DNA of 64,000 bases from AP-15 sp035252905 (GTDB lineage: Bacteria; Pseudomonadota; Alphaproteobacteria; ATCC43930; CGMCC-115725). Below the pieces are notes generated by a model. That model made no database searches, had not been told where the DNA came from, and was given only the letters and a program-made list of their open reading frames with translations. The translations under genes were made by a program, and so were the position numbers. This document shows, one piece after another, positions 34,514 to 43,964 of the stretch (positions are counted from its first letter, which is position 1; the number at the start of each line of letters is the position of its first letter). The stretch lies in the NCBI GenBank assembly GCA_035252905.1, contig DATFCQ010000332.1, forward strand, positions 1 through 64,000, given 5' to 3'.

Positions 34514-35778
34514 AAATTGCCGCCTGCGACGCGTTCGATCGTCGCGACAGCCGCTTGCGCCTCGATTTGTGCTTTCAGGAGCTCGATCTGGAACTGAAGG
34601 CGCTGTCGCGCCGCCTCCAGGACCGGGGTGAAATCACCCCGCCCTTGCTGGTAGGAAGCGAGCGCAGAGCTATAAGCGGTTCTGCTTTGCGGGCCGAGGG
34701 CATTTTGGAGCAGCTCCTCGGTGCGTTGGGCTTGGCTCAAATCGGCAAGCGCGGTCTGGAGCTCGTTTCCGATCTTCAGGATTGCGGCATCGAGGCGGAG
34801 CTGGGCCGCGCCCTTCTTGGCTGTCGCTTCACGCGCCTTCGCTTCCCGTACGCCCCATTGAAACGGTACCTTGACGCCCACTCCGGCCATCGGACGCGGC
34901 CCGACGCCGGCTACGTCACTCATGCCGGCCGTGATCGTCACGTCAGGATACCAGCTCCTTTCGACCAGCTTTTCCTCGCCTTCGGCCGCAGCGATCTCGG
35001 CCCGAGCGGTTGCGAGGGTAGGGTTTGCCGCGCGGGCCCGCATCATCAACACCTTGAAATTCAAGGATGAGGCTGGCGGGAGTCTGCGGAGCCCCTTTGG
35101 CTGCGCGAGCGGCGCATCGGCCGGCCGGCCGATTAGGGCATTGATTTTGGCCTTGGCAATCTGCTCATCGCGCGTGAGCCCGGCGAGTTCGGGATCGAGG
35201 CGGGCCCGTTCCAATTCAGCCCTGATCGCGTCCGACTGATTGCCGACACCTTGCGCATACCTTGCTCGGGCGGAACTCGCGACGCCTTGCAGCAGGCCAC
35301 GGATGTCCCGGGTGATCCGAACCGCCTGGGCCGCTTCGTAATACTGTGCGAAAGCCATTTTCACCTGCTCTTCGAGCTCGCTCTTCACGCCGCCTTCGCG
35401 GCCCTTCGCAGCCGCGGCATCCGCTTCGGCGACCTCCTCGCGAAGCCGCCGCTTTCCCCAAAGCGGGAAATCCTGCGAGATCGTCAGCAGCGTCTGACGA
35501 AACCCTTGGTCACGCGACAAATTCACCATCGGCTCATCGAGGGCCCCGGCGGGATAGATCCTCGCGACCGCAGCTTCCCGATCGAGGGCCGCCGCGGCGA
35601 GTTCCGGGTTGTAGTTCCTGACCAGCATCAGGAGATCATCGACGGTGGCCCCCGGAAGCGCCTTGGAACCCGCGCCCGCCCTCACCGCAGCACCGGCGAC
35701 CAGAAGCATGCCCGCAGCGGAAAGGGCCAGCAGGTGGAAATGCCGCCGCCATCTCGACGGCTTGAGCCCCGGCTGCAT
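34510..35778 (-). CDS. cusC: CusC-like outer-membrane efflux channel (TolC family)
   Basis: A 422-residue TolC-family protein. It has a signal helix around residues 16-33, two repeats of long coiled-coil helices (for example V-A-E-A-D-A-A-A-A-K-G-R-E and the later A-S-Y-Q-Q-G-R-G-D-F) and short barrel strands. It provides the outer-membrane exit of the CusCBA system. No lipobox Cys is visible, unlike E. coli CusC. It is one base downstream of the FixH-like gene and overlaps cusB, so the operon is tight. Confidence 0.9.
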   Translation of the reverse strand: MQPGLKPSRWRRHFHLLALSAAGMLLVAGAAVRAGAGSKALPGATVDDLLMLVRNYNPELAAAALDREAAVARIYPAGALDEPMVNLSRDQGFRQTLLTISQDFPLWGKRRLREEVAEADAAAAKGREGGVKSELEEQVKMAFAQYYEAAQAVRITRDIRGLLQGVASSARARYAQGVGNQSDAIRAELERARLDPELAGLTRDEQIAKAKINALIGRPADAPLAQPKGLRRLPPASSLNFKVLMMRARAANPTLATARAEIAAAEGEEKLVERSWYPDVTITAGMSDVAGVGPRPMAGVGVKVPFQWGVREAKAREATAKKGAAQLRLDAAILKIGNELQTALADLSQAQRTEELLQNALGPQSRTAYSSALASYQQGRGDFTPVLEAARQRLQFQIELLKAQIEAQAAVATIERVAGGNL

Positions 35779-35779
35779 G

Positions 35780-36205
35780 TCACTTTGGGATGGCGAGCGT
35801 TGCGGTACCGTTCACCGTCCCGGGCTCCCCTTGGACCTTGGCCGAGAGGTGGAGCGCCCAATTTCCGCCCATCGCCGGCTCGGCCACGATCTGATAAATG
35901 CCGGCTTCCGGCGTCCCTACCGCCTTCGCAGGAGCGGTCATGGTCGCCATCCCCTCGGGGCTCATATCGAGCTTTGACTGGACGATGATCGCCCCTGCTA
36001 CCGGCTTCCCGTCTGGAAGGTGGACCAGCCGCACCTTGATCAGGGTGATCTTGCCTGACTTCACCGGCGATCCGACCAGCTCGAACCGGTAGTCCTCTGC
36101 GGCGGCAAAACTCTGAGACGGCACAGGAATAGCGAGAAGCATGAGCGCAAACAGCGCAAACAGAGCTGCAGCCGCAACGAGTACCGCAAAGCGGTTCCCT
36201 GACAT
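35780..36205 (-). CDS. FixH/YtkA-like periplasmic domain protein
   Basis: A 141-residue protein with one N-terminal membrane or signal helix followed by an immunoglobulin-like YtkA/FixH domain (L-V-H-L-P-D-G-K-P-V-A-G-A, then Y-Q-I-V-A-E-P-A-M-G-G-N-W-A-L). In FixH-type proteins this fold aids copper or cytochrome oxidase handling; in cus operons such proteins often precede the efflux channel. Met residues in the middle (D-M-S-P-E-G-M) could bind Cu(I). It is the first gene after the leader-like ORF and its gap. Confidence 0.78.
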   Translation of the reverse strand: MSGNRFAVLVAAAALFALFALMLLAIPVPSQSFAAAEDYRFELVGSPVKSGKITLIKVRLVHLPDGKPVAGAIIVQSKLDMSPEGMATMTAPAKAVGTPEAGIYQIVAEPAMGGNWALHLSAKVQGEPGTVNGTATLAIPK

Positions 36206-36305
36206 GAACGGATTCCTTCAAGAGGCGCAAGAGGCGTGAGGGCCAATCGTCGTATGGGTGACGACCTTCAGGGTCCTTTGGAAATTCGCATTTGTGCGCT
36301 TCAGC

Positions 36306-36369
36306 CTTGCGGCAGCACTAGCCACCGCGCCGCAAGCAGGCACGCCGGAGCTGCACGCGTTCAACGCGT
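36306..36369 (-). promoter_or_regulatory. Hairpins in the 174-nt gap between leader and cus genes
   Basis: The gap (36206-36379) holds a perfect 8-base inverted repeat, CTTGCGGC (36306-36313) with GCCGCAAG (36329-36336). Closer to the leader stop lies a second dyad, ACGCGTT-C-AACGCGT (36355-36369). No T-run is present. Such pairs could form alternative RNA structures. Confidence 0.4.
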
Positions 36370-36379
36370 ACCGACGCGG

Positions 36380-36754
36380 TTAGCCGCTTATAGGAGGAAA
36401 GAGATCGGGCTCGATCGACAGACCGGCGCGATGCTCCGTCAATGATGCGTAAAGGACCATTGTATAGGAGACCGAGCCGCTCAGTACGTCAGACCGGGAC
36501 GGCAGGTTCGACGCCTCGAAGCAGCCCATCTGCTTCATGCAACCGGGCATCAGATGCTTGCACGGCATCGTCATCGGAGCTCTGCGCTCCAAGTGCCCGG
36601 CAGCCATCCGCGGGCAATGCTGATCGACCATACCGGATTCAGCTGGAGCGATGCGGCCCGAAGCCTCGGCCGACGGAATCGCCTGCACCGAAATCGCCGC
36701 AACGAAGGCGAGTATCGTCAAGGCAGCTACCAGGCGATCAAACACGGCACGCAT
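36380..36754 (-). CDS. Small secreted Cys/Met-rich leader-like protein of the cus operon
   Basis: A 124-residue protein with a signal peptide (residues 1-30), cysteines at 47, 65, 72 and 78 in the Met-rich stretch P-C-K-H-L-M-P-G-C-M-K-Q-M-G-C, and a C-terminal G-L-S-I-E-P-D-L-F-P-P. It lies at the head of the FixH-cusCBA operon with 174 bases between. It has the same plan as the small proteins heading the cop, dsbE and plus-strand copper operons. Composition suggests Cu(I) binding. No named family can be assigned with certainty; DUF2946-type is the closest idea. Confidence 0.6.
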   Translation of the reverse strand: MRAVFDRLVAALTILAFVAAISVQAIPSAEASGRIAPAESGMVDQHCPRMAAGHLERRAPMTMPCKHLMPGCMKQMGCFEASNLPSRSDVLSGSVSYTMVLYASLTEHRAGLSIEPDLFPPISG

Positions 36755-36879
36755 CGCCGGCTAGGTTAAAGCAGCGATGCGAGGGACTTCAAGTCACTCG
36801 TCGTCGCAGGCGTGCCGGCCGGCTGAGGGCAAATCTGATCCGTGCAGGCCTGCACCGTGACTTCGAGAGCAGGCATTAT

Positions 36880-37632
36880 TCAGCCATCGCGTCCAGTCTC
36901 GAGCCGCAACAACAGCACGATAGGGTTCGCGTCGAGATACAAAGCCAGCGCACCGATCAGTGCCCTCTTGCCGATCTGCTCACCGGTATCGCTGCCAAGG
37001 TATATCTCCTTTATACGCTTGGTGTCCCAGGCGGTCAGGCAGACCAGAGCAATGATCCCCGCGACCGACAGCCCGAATTCGGATGGCGTGGAGCCCAGGA
37101 AGAGATTGATCGCGGCCGCGAGCAGGACGCCCAGAACCGCCATTCCGAGGAAATGGTTCGAGATCGAGAGATCGCTCCTGGCCGCATACCCGTATGCACT
37201 CAGCGCAGCAAACATAGCAGCGGCGGCGAAAAGAACCGGCACGAGGCTTGTGCCGGTATACACCAGCGAGATGCACTCAAACGTAAAGCCGGTCAGGGCC
37301 GAGCAAGTCCAAGCAGTTGCCTGCGCGGCGCACAAGGACATCTCGTCGATACTGAACCACAAAAGCAGGACCAGTCCGAGCGGGGCGAGGAGGAGAACCC
37401 AGATGAAGGGCAGGAGGAATGCCGGAGTTCGATCCATCATCGCGGCGTGAAAGCCGGAAAACGTCACGATAACGGCGGCGAGACCGGTCACCGCCAGACC
37501 GCAGGCCACATACCCGTACACCCCCAACATGTAGCGGCGCAGGCCTGAATCCGCCTCGGGTCCATGCCGCCGAGCGGGGATCGAAGCTATCTCGGGCTCC
37601 GGCAACCATAGGTTATATCGGCTAGACCTCAT
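36880..37632 (-). CDS. Bax inhibitor-1 / YccA-family membrane protein
   Basis: A 250-residue protein with seven hydrophobic segments and the BI-1 landmarks: R-R-Y-M-L-G-V-Y-G-Y-V-A-C-G-L-A-V-T-G at the first helix, then F-T-F-E-C-I-S-L, and the acidic A-W-D-T-K-R-I-K-E-I-Y before the last helix. BI-1 proteins are pH-sensitive calcium leaks or quality-control partners of FtsH. ATG 37632 is chosen, as earlier starts add low-complexity sequence. It ends 126 bases ahead of the leader-like ORF of the cus operon; operon membership is unclear. Confidence 0.82.
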   Translation of the reverse strand: MRSSRYNLWLPEPEIASIPARRHGPEADSGLRRYMLGVYGYVACGLAVTGLAAVIVTFSGFHAAMMDRTPAFLLPFIWVLLLAPLGLVLLLWFSIDEMSLCAAQATAWTCSALTGFTFECISLVYTGTSLVPVLFAAAAMFAALSAYGYAARSDLSISNHFLGMAVLGVLLAAAINLFLGSTPSEFGLSVAGIIALVCLTAWDTKRIKEIYLGSDTGEQIGKRALIGALALYLDANPIVLLLRLETGRDG

Positions 37633-38460
37633 CGAACACCCCCTGCGAAGGGAAGGCTCTCGAACGGGGCCAATGTGCGGCGCACCGATTTGTATGGGAA
37701 GGCTTTCCGACGGGAGCAGGAGACTGGCGGCGGACATTTCCGGCGCGCCGAGGTTGCGCATTCAACGCCGGGCCGCCGGTTTTTCGGCCTCTTCCGTTCT
37801 CTCGTCCGGCGTCGTGGTGAAGAGGCCCGCGCGAATGCCCGGGCTTGCAAATACCGTCCGCGTCCCAGGACGATAGATCCTGCGCGGGAGAGTTGACCGC
37901 AGAAACGGCTTTCTGCGACCATTTCCACTCTCCTTTCGCCATAGACTATGCCGTTCCGGCGCTCTTCGGTCAAATCGAGCGTTTCTACTTTCAGGACAAT
38001 GGCTCGTTAGAGCTTGAGTTCGATCCCATATTAAGCTTTTTTCAATCGGCTTGCGGGCGAGTACCCGCTTGCCATGTCGATGCCTTCGCTCGACTCACCC
38101 GAAGGCCAGGAGCTCGTCCGGCGCGGGCGAATCCTTTCCCGCCCGTCATCTTCATCGATGGCGAGGCGTCTTCTTACGGTCGGCGGTCGGCCGTCCCATA
38201 GCGTGGGCCCAGGCGCCATGGATGTTTTTCTATGGCCCGCACGATCTCCCCCAATACGTTGGCAGCGCTGTTGCCGACGGGGTTCGGCGCCGGTGAGATC
38301 GTCCCCGTCCTCTGCATCGCTCCGGAGATTCGGTTCGCAGGCCCGTATTTGGGATCACCGACCTCATTTCTTCATTGGTCTCGTGCGATCATCGAAGGCG
38401 GGCAGAAGCCCGAGGTGCCCCTCTTCCCGACCTCGATCCCGCACGTGATACGATGCGCGC
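37633..38460. other. 828-base gap, no supported gene
   Basis: Several frames are open, but none shows family motifs or a signal peptide, and codon pattern is mixed. One plus-strand frame starting at 38232 reads M-A-R-T-I-S-P-N-T-L-A-A-L-L-P-T-G-F and could be a fragment of something once coding. It should contain promoters for the BI-1 gene and for the gene at 38461. Confidence 0.35.
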
Positions 38461-39375
38461 ATGAGTTCAACGAGCACCGCCGTCTCACCCCCGTCGCGCC
38501 GCCGATTTCTCTGGCTTGCCGCGGCGTGGGCGGCGCTCCTACCGGTGTATGGTCTTGCCGGGTGCCGCGACCGCGAGGGAAGAGATCTTCTCCGGGCGAT
38601 CCAGAAGACGCTCGACGCAGCGGTGCCGGCTGCCGGCGTCCGCCTGCCCTTCGCGTTTGGCGCCGCGATCGAGCGCCTGATAGCGGCAGGCGCGATCGAT
38701 CCCGGCAAGCTTCTCGCGCTCTATGGCAAGAATGGCCAGCCTGCCGCATGGTTCGCGGACCTGCTCAAGGCGCTGTCCCCGAGAGCCCTCCGGTTCAGCC
38801 TCGAGACAGCCCCCTACCTGCTCGACCTGCTGTGGCCGCTCGGCCTTTCGAACAAGGCCGCGTTCAACAACCACAGCCCGATCAATGGTCGAGATCTGCT
38901 ATCCTACGCCAGCACCGGCGGCTGGACGCTCGGGCGAGCGGGCAACGGCTCCGTCTATTTCAACAAGGTCGACGCCCTGCCGTTGAGCCCGACACAGCAA
39001 GCCGTCGCGCTGGAGATCGGACAAAACACCTTTCGGCCCTGCTGCGACAACGCGACTTTCTTCCAGGACTGCAATCACGGGTCGGCGTTGCTGGGGCTGA
39101 TCGAATTGGCGGCGTTTCACGGGTTTTCCGCCGGAGAGATTTATCGCTTTGCGCTCGTCGCCAATGCCTACTGGTTTCCGGTGCAGTACCTGCAGACGGC
39201 TCTGTATTTTCTGATATTCGAAGGCCGCTCGTGGGACGAGATCCCGCCGGAGCTGCTCCTCGGCCGCAGGTTTTCCTCGGCGAGTGGGTGGACCAGGAAC
39301 GTCAATATCCCTCTGCGCGCCGCCAACCTTGTGCCGGGCTCCGGCGCGCCCGGCGGAAGCCGCTGCGGCATCTGA
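38461..39375 (+). CDS. Tat/lipoprotein-like secreted protein of unknown function
   Basis: A 304-residue protein. The N-terminus, S-R-R-R-F-L-W-L-A-A-A-W with a later L-A-G-C, looks like a twin-arginine lipoprotein signal. The mature chain is mostly helical and contains a striking block, F-R-P-C-C-D-N-A-T-F-F-Q-D-C-N-H-G-S-A, followed by G-L-I-E-L-A-A and Y-W-F-P-V-Q-Y. The C-C, C and H residues could bind a metal. I do not recognise the family. It has no close co-directional neighbour. Confidence 0.65.
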   Translation: MSSTSTAVSPPSRRRFLWLAAAWAALLPVYGLAGCRDREGRDLLRAIQKTLDAAVPAAGVRLPFAFGAAIERLIAAGAIDPGKLLALYGKNGQPAAWFADLLKALSPRALRFSLETAPYLLDLLWPLGLSNKAAFNNHSPINGRDLLSYASTGGWTLGRAGNGSVYFNKVDALPLSPTQQAVALEIGQNTFRPCCDNATFFQDCNHGSALLGLIELAAFHGFSAGEIYRFALVANAYWFPVQYLQTALYFLIFEGRSWDEIPPELLLGRRFSSASGWTRNVNIPLRAANLVPGSGAPGGSRCGI

Positions 39376-39785
39376 TCCGAGCCGGCAGAGGACTTGGGAG
39401 GCCCTCCCTCTGCAGCGAAATAGGGTCGAGCGGCCGCGGAAGGGTGATGATCGAGCCTTTCAGGAGGGAGGGCCTCGATGTCGGATTTGCACCGTGATTA
39501 TCAGCGGAGCGTGACCCCTTCCAGCGCGTGGAGGTGATCACGGGCGTGGCGCGGCGCCGGCGCTGGCCGCAGTCGGAGGAGGCGCGGATCGTTTGCCGAG
39601 AGCGCGGCAGGTGCTTTTCCATAACCAGAGGCGGATTAACGAGTGCTGCCAGCAGAAGCGCAAGCGCGGCCGCACACCAAGTAAGGCCGCGCGCCCGGCG
39701 CGACATGCCAGGAGCGAGGACGAGGAATGTGGTGCCGCAAGCCGGCCAAGGCGAGAGCGGGTCGCCGCGGAGAGAGTGCTACCGC
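39376..39785. other. 410-base gap between convergent genes
   Basis: No gene is supported. The left end follows the unknown lipoprotein-like gene and the right end is the stop of the decayed DUF4159 gene. A clear terminator hairpin with T-run was not seen. Confidence 0.35.
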
Positions 39786-40870
39786 TCATTGGCCGAGCCG
39801 CTCCAGAATGGCCGGGACGTGCACCTGGTCGGCCTTGTAGTTGCCGGTCAGCACGTACATCACGAGGTTGATGCCGAAGCGCAGCGCCATTTCGCGCTGC
39901 GGCTCGCCGCCGGGCACGACGGGAAACATCGCCCGGCCCTCGTCGTCGATCGCCCAGGCACCCGCCCAGTCGTTGGCGCCGACGATAACGGTCGAAACGC
40001 CGTCGTTGACGTGATCCCCGGCCGGCTCGACCCACAGCGTCCCAGCGGCCGGGGAATTCGTGCAGCAGGTAAAAGGTTTTTGTCAGCACGTGGTCGGGCG
40101 GGATCGGAATCAAGGGCGGCAATCTGATGCCGGCGAGGAGACGCTGCAATCGCTGTGCCGCAGCCTCGCCGCCGCCGAACGGCCCCGGCGTCTGATTGTC
40201 GCCGTCGCGCGTGTCGAACAGGATCGTGCCGCCGGTTTCGAGATAACGGTTGAGGCGATCGACCGCCTGCGGCGAGGGCGGCGGCTCGTCGGCGGTGATC
40301 GGCCAATAAATCAGCGGAAAGAAGGCCAGCTCATCCCTGTCGATATCGACGGCCATCGGCTTTCCCGGCTCGACCGCGGTGCGCCGGGTCAGCGCGGCGC
40401 TCAGCCCTTCGAGCCCGGCGCGGCTCACTGCATCGACCGCGGCATCGCCGGTTTCGACATAAGCGAGGTGGAATTTCGCGGCCGCCTTCAGAGCGAAGGC
40501 GTCGTCGGCATGCGCCGCCGCCGGACCGAACAGCACGGCGAATAAGAGGAGAGTGGTGGCCCGCCAAGCACTGCCGCATCAGACCACGCAGGCCGTAGGA
40601 GATCAACCGATCGACGAGCGCCAACACGAATGCCACAACACAGAGCGGCGGGCGCAGATCGACCTTCGGGCTCGCCTCGAAGGTGGCGCGAACCACGCCC
40701 TGGCTGTCCGGACGTAGCCCCATCCCACCTTTATCGATACCCTGGCCGCCGTGCGCCAGCAGATCTGGCAGGAAAGCGGTTTCGTCATATCTCAGCGCTC
40801 GCATGGAGCGCAGAAATTCCCGGCCGCTTGACTGGCCAAAGTCGAGCTTAGGGGGCAGCCGGGTCAAAGC
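39786..40870 (-). pseudogene. Remnant of a large DUF4159 membrane protein, two frameshifts
   Basis: Reading three frames in turn recovers a coherent C-terminal part of a DUF4159 protein. First come R-A-L-R-Y-D-E-T-A-F-L-P and a helix F-V-L-A-L-V-D-R-L-I-S. After a shift near 40555 come L-A-Y-V-E-T-G-D, D-E-L-A-F-F-P-L-I-Y-W-P and L-F-D-T-R-D-G-D. After a shift near 40040 come G-V-S-T-V-I-V-G-A-N-D-W-A, A-L-R-F-G-I-N-L-V-M-Y and a TGA at 39786. The N-terminal two thirds are gone. Such proteins normally accompany MoxR/BatA genes, absent here. Confidence 0.78.
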
Positions 40871-40899
40871 ACGAATACCGGTTTGGGGGCTGGTTCCGG

Positions 40900-42066
40900 C
40901 TATCCGGCGCCAAGGAGGTGGTCCGCGACACCAACGAGGAGCGCGGCCGAGAAGACGACAGCCGCGAATACGGCAAAGCCGAGCGCGAGGGTGCGGTTCT
41001 GCGATCTTTGCCGGTCGGCGAGTTCGCGACCGCCGATCGCGGGCGGCGGGGCAGCGCACTGGCTGATCGGCGCGACGGCAGCCGACGCCGGGGCAGCCCA
41101 TGCCCCAGTCCGACGCTCCTCGACCTGCGCCTCCCATCGCGCCCATAGGGATAGGACGATCACGACCGCGATCGCGCACATCATGCTGCTCAGGATCCAG
41201 ATGACGATCCCGCCGAGATGCTCGTCGTCGGCAGGCGAGATGCCCCAGAAGCGTTCCGCCAGGCCGTACGCCCGATAAAGCACGGGGGTCTTGAACGTCG
41301 TGTAGGCCCCGAGGACGATGTTGGAGAGCATGGCGAGCCACAGCATCATCAGCCGGACGCCGTAGCGGAGCCCGGCCGGCGGCGCGCGCCGGTCGAAAAT
41401 GCGCCACCAGAAAAACAGCCCCGCGATCAGCATGACCGCGTGCATCGCGTAGTGGACCGCCTCATTGTGGACCGCCAGGTCCTGGTAGCGCGGGATTTCC
41501 CAGAAGTAGAGGACGCCGATGAACAGCGCGGTCGCCATGACAGGCTGTGCAAGGACGGCGAAGACCGCCTGCATGCCGCGATTGCCGGCAAGAGGCCTCA
41601 GCACCGCTTTCCGAACCGTCCACGGCAGGCCTGCAATCAGCGTGGCTTGAGGAGCTGCCAGGGCAATCAGCATCGGCCCCATCATCCGCAGCAGCAAATG
41701 CTGGACCTGGTGCATCGCGAACAGGTGCTCGGAAATCGTGTCGATCGGCGACTGCAAGGCGAGGAAAACCACGACGAGGCCGGCGAAAAAAGCGACATGC
41801 CCGAGGAGTTGCGGTCGCGCCGCAGCGCCGGCACGCCGGCGCGCGATGCCTGCGGCATAGATCAGCGCGAAGAGCGCGGTGGCGACGACGACATCCGGCG
41901 TGAAATGCCAGTCCAGTCCGGCGGCTGCTATTGATGCTTCGCCGCCCTGGGCATGGGCAGGCCCTGCAAGGCTTGCAAAGCTCAGTCCTTGCACTCCCGC
42001 GACAGCGATTGCCCGGACGCGCCGCCGGGCTGGCGAGGCCCCCTGAAAAGCTGAAACCTGTCTCAT
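40900..42066 (-). CDS. ctaG: CtaG (caa3-type) copper/cytochrome oxidase assembly membrane protein
   Basis: A 388-residue membrane protein of the caa3_CtaG family. It has a signal-like start ending P-A-H-A-Q, then about eight helices with M-H-Q-V-Q-H-L-L-L, H-Y-A-M-H-A-V-M-L-I-A-G and W-R-I-F-D-R-R-A-P. Conserved His/Met residues in these motifs are thought to handle copper for oxidase assembly or copper uptake. ATG 42066 overlaps the ccdA stop (ATGA); the longer open frame upstream is not coding. No oxidase subunits are nearby. Confidence 0.88.
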   Translation of the reverse strand: MRQVSAFQGASPARRRVRAIAVAGVQGLSFASLAGPAHAQGGEASIAAAGLDWHFTPDVVVATALFALIYAAGIARRRAGAAARPQLLGHVAFFAGLVVVFLALQSPIDTISEHLFAMHQVQHLLLRMMGPMLIALAAPQATLIAGLPWTVRKAVLRPLAGNRGMQAVFAVLAQPVMATALFIGVLYFWEIPRYQDLAVHNEAVHYAMHAVMLIAGLFFWWRIFDRRAPPAGLRYGVRLMMLWLAMLSNIVLGAYTTFKTPVLYRAYGLAERFWGISPADDEHLGGIVIWILSSMMCAIAVVIVLSLWARWEAQVEERRTGAWAAPASAAVAPISQCAAPPPAIGGRELADRQRSQNRTLALGFAVFAAVVFSAALLVGVADHLLGAG

Positions 42067-42803
42067 CCGATCGTGGCCAGCACGGGGAACATATCGAGCA
42101 ACCAATAGGAGAATGCCGACATATAGCCGGTGATCATCGCGATCCCCATGATCACCATGACGGTCCCGGCGCCGAGCTCGAAAGCCCGGCCGAACCGCCG
42201 CATCTTTCTCAGCTGCTTGAGAAACGACGCCATGAATAGCGCCGCGAGCAGGAAGGGAACGCCGAGGCCGAGGGAATAGATCGAAAGCAGGGAGACGCCG
42301 TCGAAACTCTGCGTGGCAGAGGCGCTGACCGTCAGGATGGCCCCCAGGACCGGGCCGATGCACGGCGTCCAGCCGAAGGCGAACGCCAATCCCAGAACAT
42401 AGGCGCCGAAGGGATGACCGCCCTCGGCACGGCTGACGAAGCGGAACTCGCGCTGCAGCCAAGGCAGCCGCAAGGTCCCGGTCGTCAGCAGGCCGAACAG
42501 GATGACGATGGCTCCTCCGACGATGTTCATCTGGTAGCGGTAGGCCAGCAGAAGCCGCCCCAGTGCCGTCGCGCTGGCGCCGAGCGCGACGAATACCGTG
42601 GAGAAGCCAAGGACGAAAAACAGGCTGAGCCCTGCGGCGGACAGTCTCGCCTGCGCCGACGACCGCCGCTGGAGATTTTCGAGGGACTCTCCCGCGACAT
42701 AGGACACATAACCCGGGACCAGCGGAAGAACGCAGGGAGACAGAAAAGAGACCAGTCCGGCGGCAAAGGTGGTCAATGCGCCGATCCCCGAGATCTCAAA
42801 CAT
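42063..42803 (-). CDS. ccdA: CcdA-type thiol-disulfide electron transporter
   Basis: A 246-residue membrane protein with six helices. Two redox cysteines lie in S-F-L-S-P-C-V-L-P-L-V-P-G-Y (helix 1) and F-G-W-T-P-C-I-G-P-V-L-G (helix 4), the CcdA/DsbD signature. It passes electrons from cytoplasmic thioredoxin to periplasmic thiol proteins, here probably the two thioredoxin-like proteins and the SCO protein encoded just upstream. ATG 42803 gives family length. It is coupled to ctaG by a 4-base overlap. Confidence 0.9.
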   Translation of the reverse strand: MFEISGIGALTTFAAGLVSFLSPCVLPLVPGYVSYVAGESLENLQRRSSAQARLSAAGLSLFFVLGFSTVFVALGASATALGRLLLAYRYQMNIVGGAIVILFGLLTTGTLRLPWLQREFRFVSRAEGGHPFGAYVLGLAFAFGWTPCIGPVLGAILTVSASATQSFDGVSLLSIYSLGLGVPFLLAALFMASFLKQLRKMRRFGRAFELGAGTVMVIMGIAMITGYMSAFSYWLLDMFPVLATIG

Positions 42804-42962
42804 GCCGCCGCTCCCCGGGCGCGCCGCGCATCGCGCGGAATACCGCATGTTCCGATGCGGCTCCGAAGCCTGGATGAGACCGCATGAGCTTGGCAGGTGA
42901 CCGCGGCATTCGGAGCAGCACTTGTTTCGGACAAGGGGATAGGCGGGCGGAGGCCATCTCTG

Positions 42963-43949
42963 TCAGTCGGCGCCTCTGCTGCTGTCGCTCGCAGGCGGCG
43001 CAGTCATATTGCCGCTCCACTGCGGCTCGGAAGTGTCGCGCCGAGCGGCGCGCTTGCGGTGCAGGAGGAAGGCGATCATGACGACGAGCCAGACGGTCGC
43101 AAGCGCGAGGAGTGTGGCCGGGATCGCCACAGCCGCATAATCGACGGGAGCAGCCACCGGCGCTGGCCGGTCGGAGACCAGCGCCAGGGGAGCCTGCACA
43201 CCCTTGCCGCCCTGCCGCTTGTCGATATCATTGGCAAGGGCGCCCGCAAAGGCGATGAGGTCCGCCGGTTGGAATTTGAGACCGTAGAATTTGCCGCGGA
43301 GCATACCCTCCGGGTCGATGACATCGGTGACGAGGCCGTGCAGGAAGTCGCCGTCATTGGCCTCCGTGAACTCCTGCCCATAGCCGCGGGCGAGCTGACG
43401 CGTCGCGTTTTCGGGCTGGCCGGGAAGGGTGGTGAGGAACACCCAATTCCGCGGATCGAAGCCGTGGTCCTGCCCGTATTTCTTCATGAAAGGCAGGGTG
43501 TCCTTGGTCGGGTTGATGCTGATCGAGACGAACTGCACCTGGCGGCGCAATGGCGTCCGGTCGATCATTCCCTGGATCTTGGCAAGAAGATCGGACAGCA
43601 GCGGACACAGATCGGTGCAATGGCCGTCGAGGAAGTCGAGCACGACGACCTTGCCCTTGAAGTCGCCGAGGCCGACCGTCTGCCCCTCGGCATCCCGGAG
43701 AGTGAATTTCGCGGCCTTGCTGTTGACAATCTGAAAAAATTCCTCGTTGTCATGCAGCTGCTGCTGGACTTGCCCCAAAATATAGGCGAACGCGGGTAGT
43801 GGGATTGCATAAGCTGCAAGCAGGAAAACCAGAAAAAATGCGAGTTTCACCGATGACGCCGATCCATTCGTGTGCAGCCTCGGTGAGACTCTGGCCTTGC
43901 CAGGACCTGCTGTCATCCGGGCCCGCGACCTGTCTGCGGGAATCTTCAT
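42963..43949 (-). CDS. SCO-family copper chaperone / thiol protein with C-terminal helix
   Basis: A 328-residue protein: N-terminal membrane anchor (about 38-60), SCO1/SenC thioredoxin fold with C-T-D-L-C-P and the conserved His in F-L-H-G-L-V-T-D-V-I-D-P, then an unusual C-terminal membrane helix (L-L-A-L-A-T-V-W-L-V-V-M-I-A-F) before a charged tail. SCO proteins deliver Cu to the CuA site of cytochrome oxidase or act as thiol reductases. The second helix is extra to most SCO proteins. It lies 15 bases behind the TlpA-like gene. Confidence 0.88.
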   Translation of the reverse strand: MKIPADRSRARMTAGPGKARVSPRLHTNGSASSVKLAFFLVFLLAAYAIPLPAFAYILGQVQQQLHDNEEFFQIVNSKAAKFTLRDAEGQTVGLGDFKGKVVVLDFLDGHCTDLCPLLSDLLAKIQGMIDRTPLRRQVQFVSISINPTKDTLPFMKKYGQDHGFDPRNWVFLTTLPGQPENATRQLARGYGQEFTEANDGDFLHGLVTDVIDPEGMLRGKFYGLKFQPADLIAFAGALANDIDKRQGGKGVQAPLALVSDRPAPVAAPVDYAAVAIPATLLALATVWLVVMIAFLLHRKRAARRDTSEPQWSGNMTAPPASDSSRGAD

Positions 43950-43964
43950 TACGACCTCACGAGT

